DNA of 64,000 nt from Nocardioides conyzicola (GTDB lineage Bacteria > Actinomycetota > Actinomycetes > Propionibacteriales > Nocardioidaceae): assembly GCF_039543825.1 (NCBI RefSeq), contig NZ_BAABKM010000002.1:2822133-2886132 (forward strand), given 5' to 3'. Position 1 is the stretch's first letter. Each line of letters starts with the position of its first letter. The position numbers were made by a program, and so were the translations under genes. The notes below the pieces were generated by a model, which made no database searches, had not been told where the DNA came from, and saw nothing but the letters and a program-made list of their open reading frames with translations. This document shows, piece by piece, positions 62,473 through 64,000 of this stretch.

Positions 62473-62490
62473 TACTAGGACGTCCTACTA
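62473..62490. promoter_or_regulatory. icmF operator copy 2
   Basis: The core TAGGACGTCCTA (62476-62487) repeats copy 1, with one mismatch in the outer arms. Centres of the two copies are 24 bases apart. Two sites suggest a dimeric repressor of TetR or similar type; no regulator gene is adjacent in the window. Confidence 0.7.
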
Positions 62491-62622
62491 AATCCGTCAC
62501 GTCGGCGGCCCAGGGCGCGGTGTCGACGGACGTGGTCCGTCCCCCAAGCCGGCTCCCAGTCCGCCCCAAGTGCCGGGCCGCAAGGTGCTCCCGAACCGAA
62601 CATCGATCCCGGGAGCATCCTC

Positions 62623-64000
62623 GTGAACACCACCCTCCGACGCCGGTCGACCACCACCGTGGTCGCCACCGTCGCCCTCGCCGTCGCCCTCGGCACGGCT
62701 CCGAACCCCGCCGCAGCCCTCGTGCCGGACGTGCCGGTCACGATCATCGCGTCGCCGAGCACGCCTGCCGTCACCGACCTGGTCACCACCGCGGACGGGA
62801 CGCAGTACGCCGGCATGTACAGCTCCAACGGCACGTACGGCATCTCCCGGGTCGCCCGGCACGCGCCGGACGGCGACTGGGAGCCGCCGGTCGAGCTGTC
62901 CCACCCGACCGTCCATGCGTCGGGCGCGGCCCTCGCCGTACGTCCCGACGGCGGTGTCGCCGCCGTGTGGGCGGAGTTCCCGGTCGGCAACCCGTCGGTC
63001 TGGTACGCCGACCGCGCCGCGGACGGCGCCTGGTCGACACCGGTCCGGCTGACCGCCGACGGACGTGACCCGAGGGTGGCCGTCGCCACCGACGGCACCG
63101 CCCTCGTCGTCTGGCGCACCGGTTCGACCTACCGGATCGCCAGCGCCGTGCGCCCGCCCGAGGGGGAGTGGTCGGCCCCGACGACCGTCTCGGCGGCCGA
63201 CGGCTCGGCCGCCAGCGATCCCGAGGTGGCCTTCGACGGCGCCGGCAACGCGGTGGCGGTCTGGCAGAAGATCGCCGGCACCGGTCCCGGGATCTACAAG
63301 GTCCAGTCCGCTCGGCTCCCCAGTGGTGGCGCGTGGAGCGACCCGTTCGACGTCTCCGTGCCCCAGGCGGAGACCGCCAGCGAGAGCACGGTCGTGGTCG
63401 ATCAAGCCGGGCTCGCGACGGCCGCGTGGGTGCAGTACTCCGCGGTCGACGAGCAACACCACATCGGACGGATCCAGTCCGCCGTGCTCGCGCCCGACGC
63501 CCAGACCTGGACCGCAGCGGTCGACCTCTCCGACGCGGACGCCGACGCCCGCACCGTCTCGGTGGACGTCGCTGCCGACGGCGTGGTCACGGCGGCCTGG
63601 CCGGAGGTGGCCGACGGTTCCACGACGATCCGGTCGGCTCGCCGTACGACGGGCGCCTGGTCGCCCACGGCCAGCATCGGCGCCGCCGAGCAGGCGATCA
63701 CCGGTCGCAGTGAGGGGATCGCCCTCGACGTCGAGCCCGGCGGCCGGGCCGTCGCGAGCTGGATCCGAAGCACCGCGGACGGCCCGTGGGTCGTCCAGGT
63801 CGCCACGGCCGGCGCCGACGGCGCCTGGGCGACAGCCCGGCCGGCCACCACGGGAGGGATCGCAAGCCGTCCCTACGTCGCGGTCGACGGCGACGGGGAC
63901 GTCGACGCGGTGTGGACCCACCTCGAGTCCGGCTACCGCGTGGCGGCCGCGTTCCTGGACCGGACGGCGCCCGTCATCGGCCAGGTGACGATCCCCGAGG
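62623..64000 (+). CDS. Secreted beta-propeller-like protein (3' end outside window)
   Basis: 459 full codons from GTG 62623 (GGGAG seven bases upstream) to the window edge, no stop seen. Residues 1-33 are a Sec signal peptide (RRRSTTTVVATVALAVALGTAPNPAAA). The mature part repeats blades of about 50-60 residues with motifs such as ...VAVWAEFPVGNPSVWYADRA, LVVWRTGSTYRIASAVR, AVAVWQKIAGTGPGIYKVQSA and a VDAVWTHLESGYRVAAA segment, often preceded by DPEVAFDGAGN or VAVDGDGD. This suggests a propeller-type secreted protein; an enzyme or surface-binding domain might follow beyond the edge. Function unknown. Confidence 0.8.
   Translation, partial: MNTTLRRRSTTTVVATVALAVALGTAPNPAAALVPDVPVTIIASPSTPAVTDLVTTADGTQYAGMYSSNGTYGISRVARHAPDGDWEPPVELSHPTVHASGAALAVRPDGGVAAVWAEFPVGNPSVWYADRAADGAWSTPVRLTADGRDPRVAVATDGTALVVWRTGSTYRIASAVRPPEGEWSAPTTVSAADGSAASDPEVAFDGAGNAVAVWQKIAGTGPGIYKVQSARLPSGGAWSDPFDVSVPQAETASESTVVVDQAGLATAAWVQYSAVDEQHHIGRIQSAVLAPDAQTWTAAVDLSDADADARTVSVDVAADGVVTAAWPEVADGSTTIRSARRTTGAWSPTASIGAAEQAITGRSEGIALDVEPGGRAVASWIRSTADGPWVVQVATAGADGAWATARPATTGGIASRPYVAVDGDGDVDAVWTHLESGYRVAAAFLDRTAPVIGQVTIPE

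Noticed and set aside
1..64000. CRISPR arrays, tRNA or rRNA genes
   Set aside because: No regularly spaced repeats, cloverleaf-like segments or rRNA-like stretches were noticed on reading both strands; a tRNA scan would confirm.

Overview
The window looks like chromosome from a high-GC actinomycete, most like Nocardioides or a close relative. Evidence: very strong G/C preference at third codon positions, many GTG starts, an LpqY-SugABC-like trehalose importer, a mycobacterial-type Z-isoprenyl synthase, actinobacterial DUF4245/DUF6542 genes and the xseB-xseA-ispH neighbourhood. No rRNA, tRNA or CRISPR array is visible, and no stretch over 300 bases lacks a gene. Genus assignment is inference.

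Region 1 (1-9018, leftward): part of a phage-tail-like contractile injection system (CIS). In transcription order: DUF4255 tail-terminator-like protein, a lipoprotein, a PAAR-like tip, the sheath, a tube protein, a tail assembly protein, a tiny DUF6760 protein (59 aa), a second tube-like protein, and a very long Ala/Pro-rich protein that runs off the left edge. Baseplate, spike and ATPase genes would be expected beyond that edge. A transposase-derived DNA-binding protein sits inside the cluster on the opposite strand.

Region 2 (9302-20413, rightward): three translationally coupled genes, divergent from the CIS, encode related one-pass membrane proteins of 784, 869 and 2049 aa. Each has cytoplasmic Ig-like domains, one membrane helix and an outer stalk of carboxypeptidase-regulatory/CNA-B-like modules. 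With region 1 this is the most interesting part of the window: probably the membrane-docking side of the CIS.

Region 3 (20.4-47.6 kb): mostly housekeeping. It holds TrhA/hemolysin III, a cis-prenyltransferase, PhoH, a lytic transglycosylase, both fumarase classes, an LpqY-SugABC-like importer with a divergent MsiK-like ATPase, GlpX, a molybdate modABC operon led by an HTH-Mop protein, an ArsB-like transporter, exonuclease VII, IspH, RmuC and exonuclease III.

Region 4 (47.7-64 kb): an ArsR-type regulator with an MFS exporter, an unusual RCK-pore-RCK channel, MOSC, DksA/TraR-like and YchF proteins, then a foreign-looking gene between two copies of the ychF 3' end. After that come a LuxR-type regulator, a TetR/DHA2 efflux pair, a BtuF-like protein, fused isobutyryl-CoA mutase IcmF behind tandem operators, and a secreted beta-propeller-like protein cut by the right edge.

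A recurrent feature is a -10 box ending exactly six bases before the start codon. At least nine genes on both strands show it, suggesting many leaderless mRNAs.
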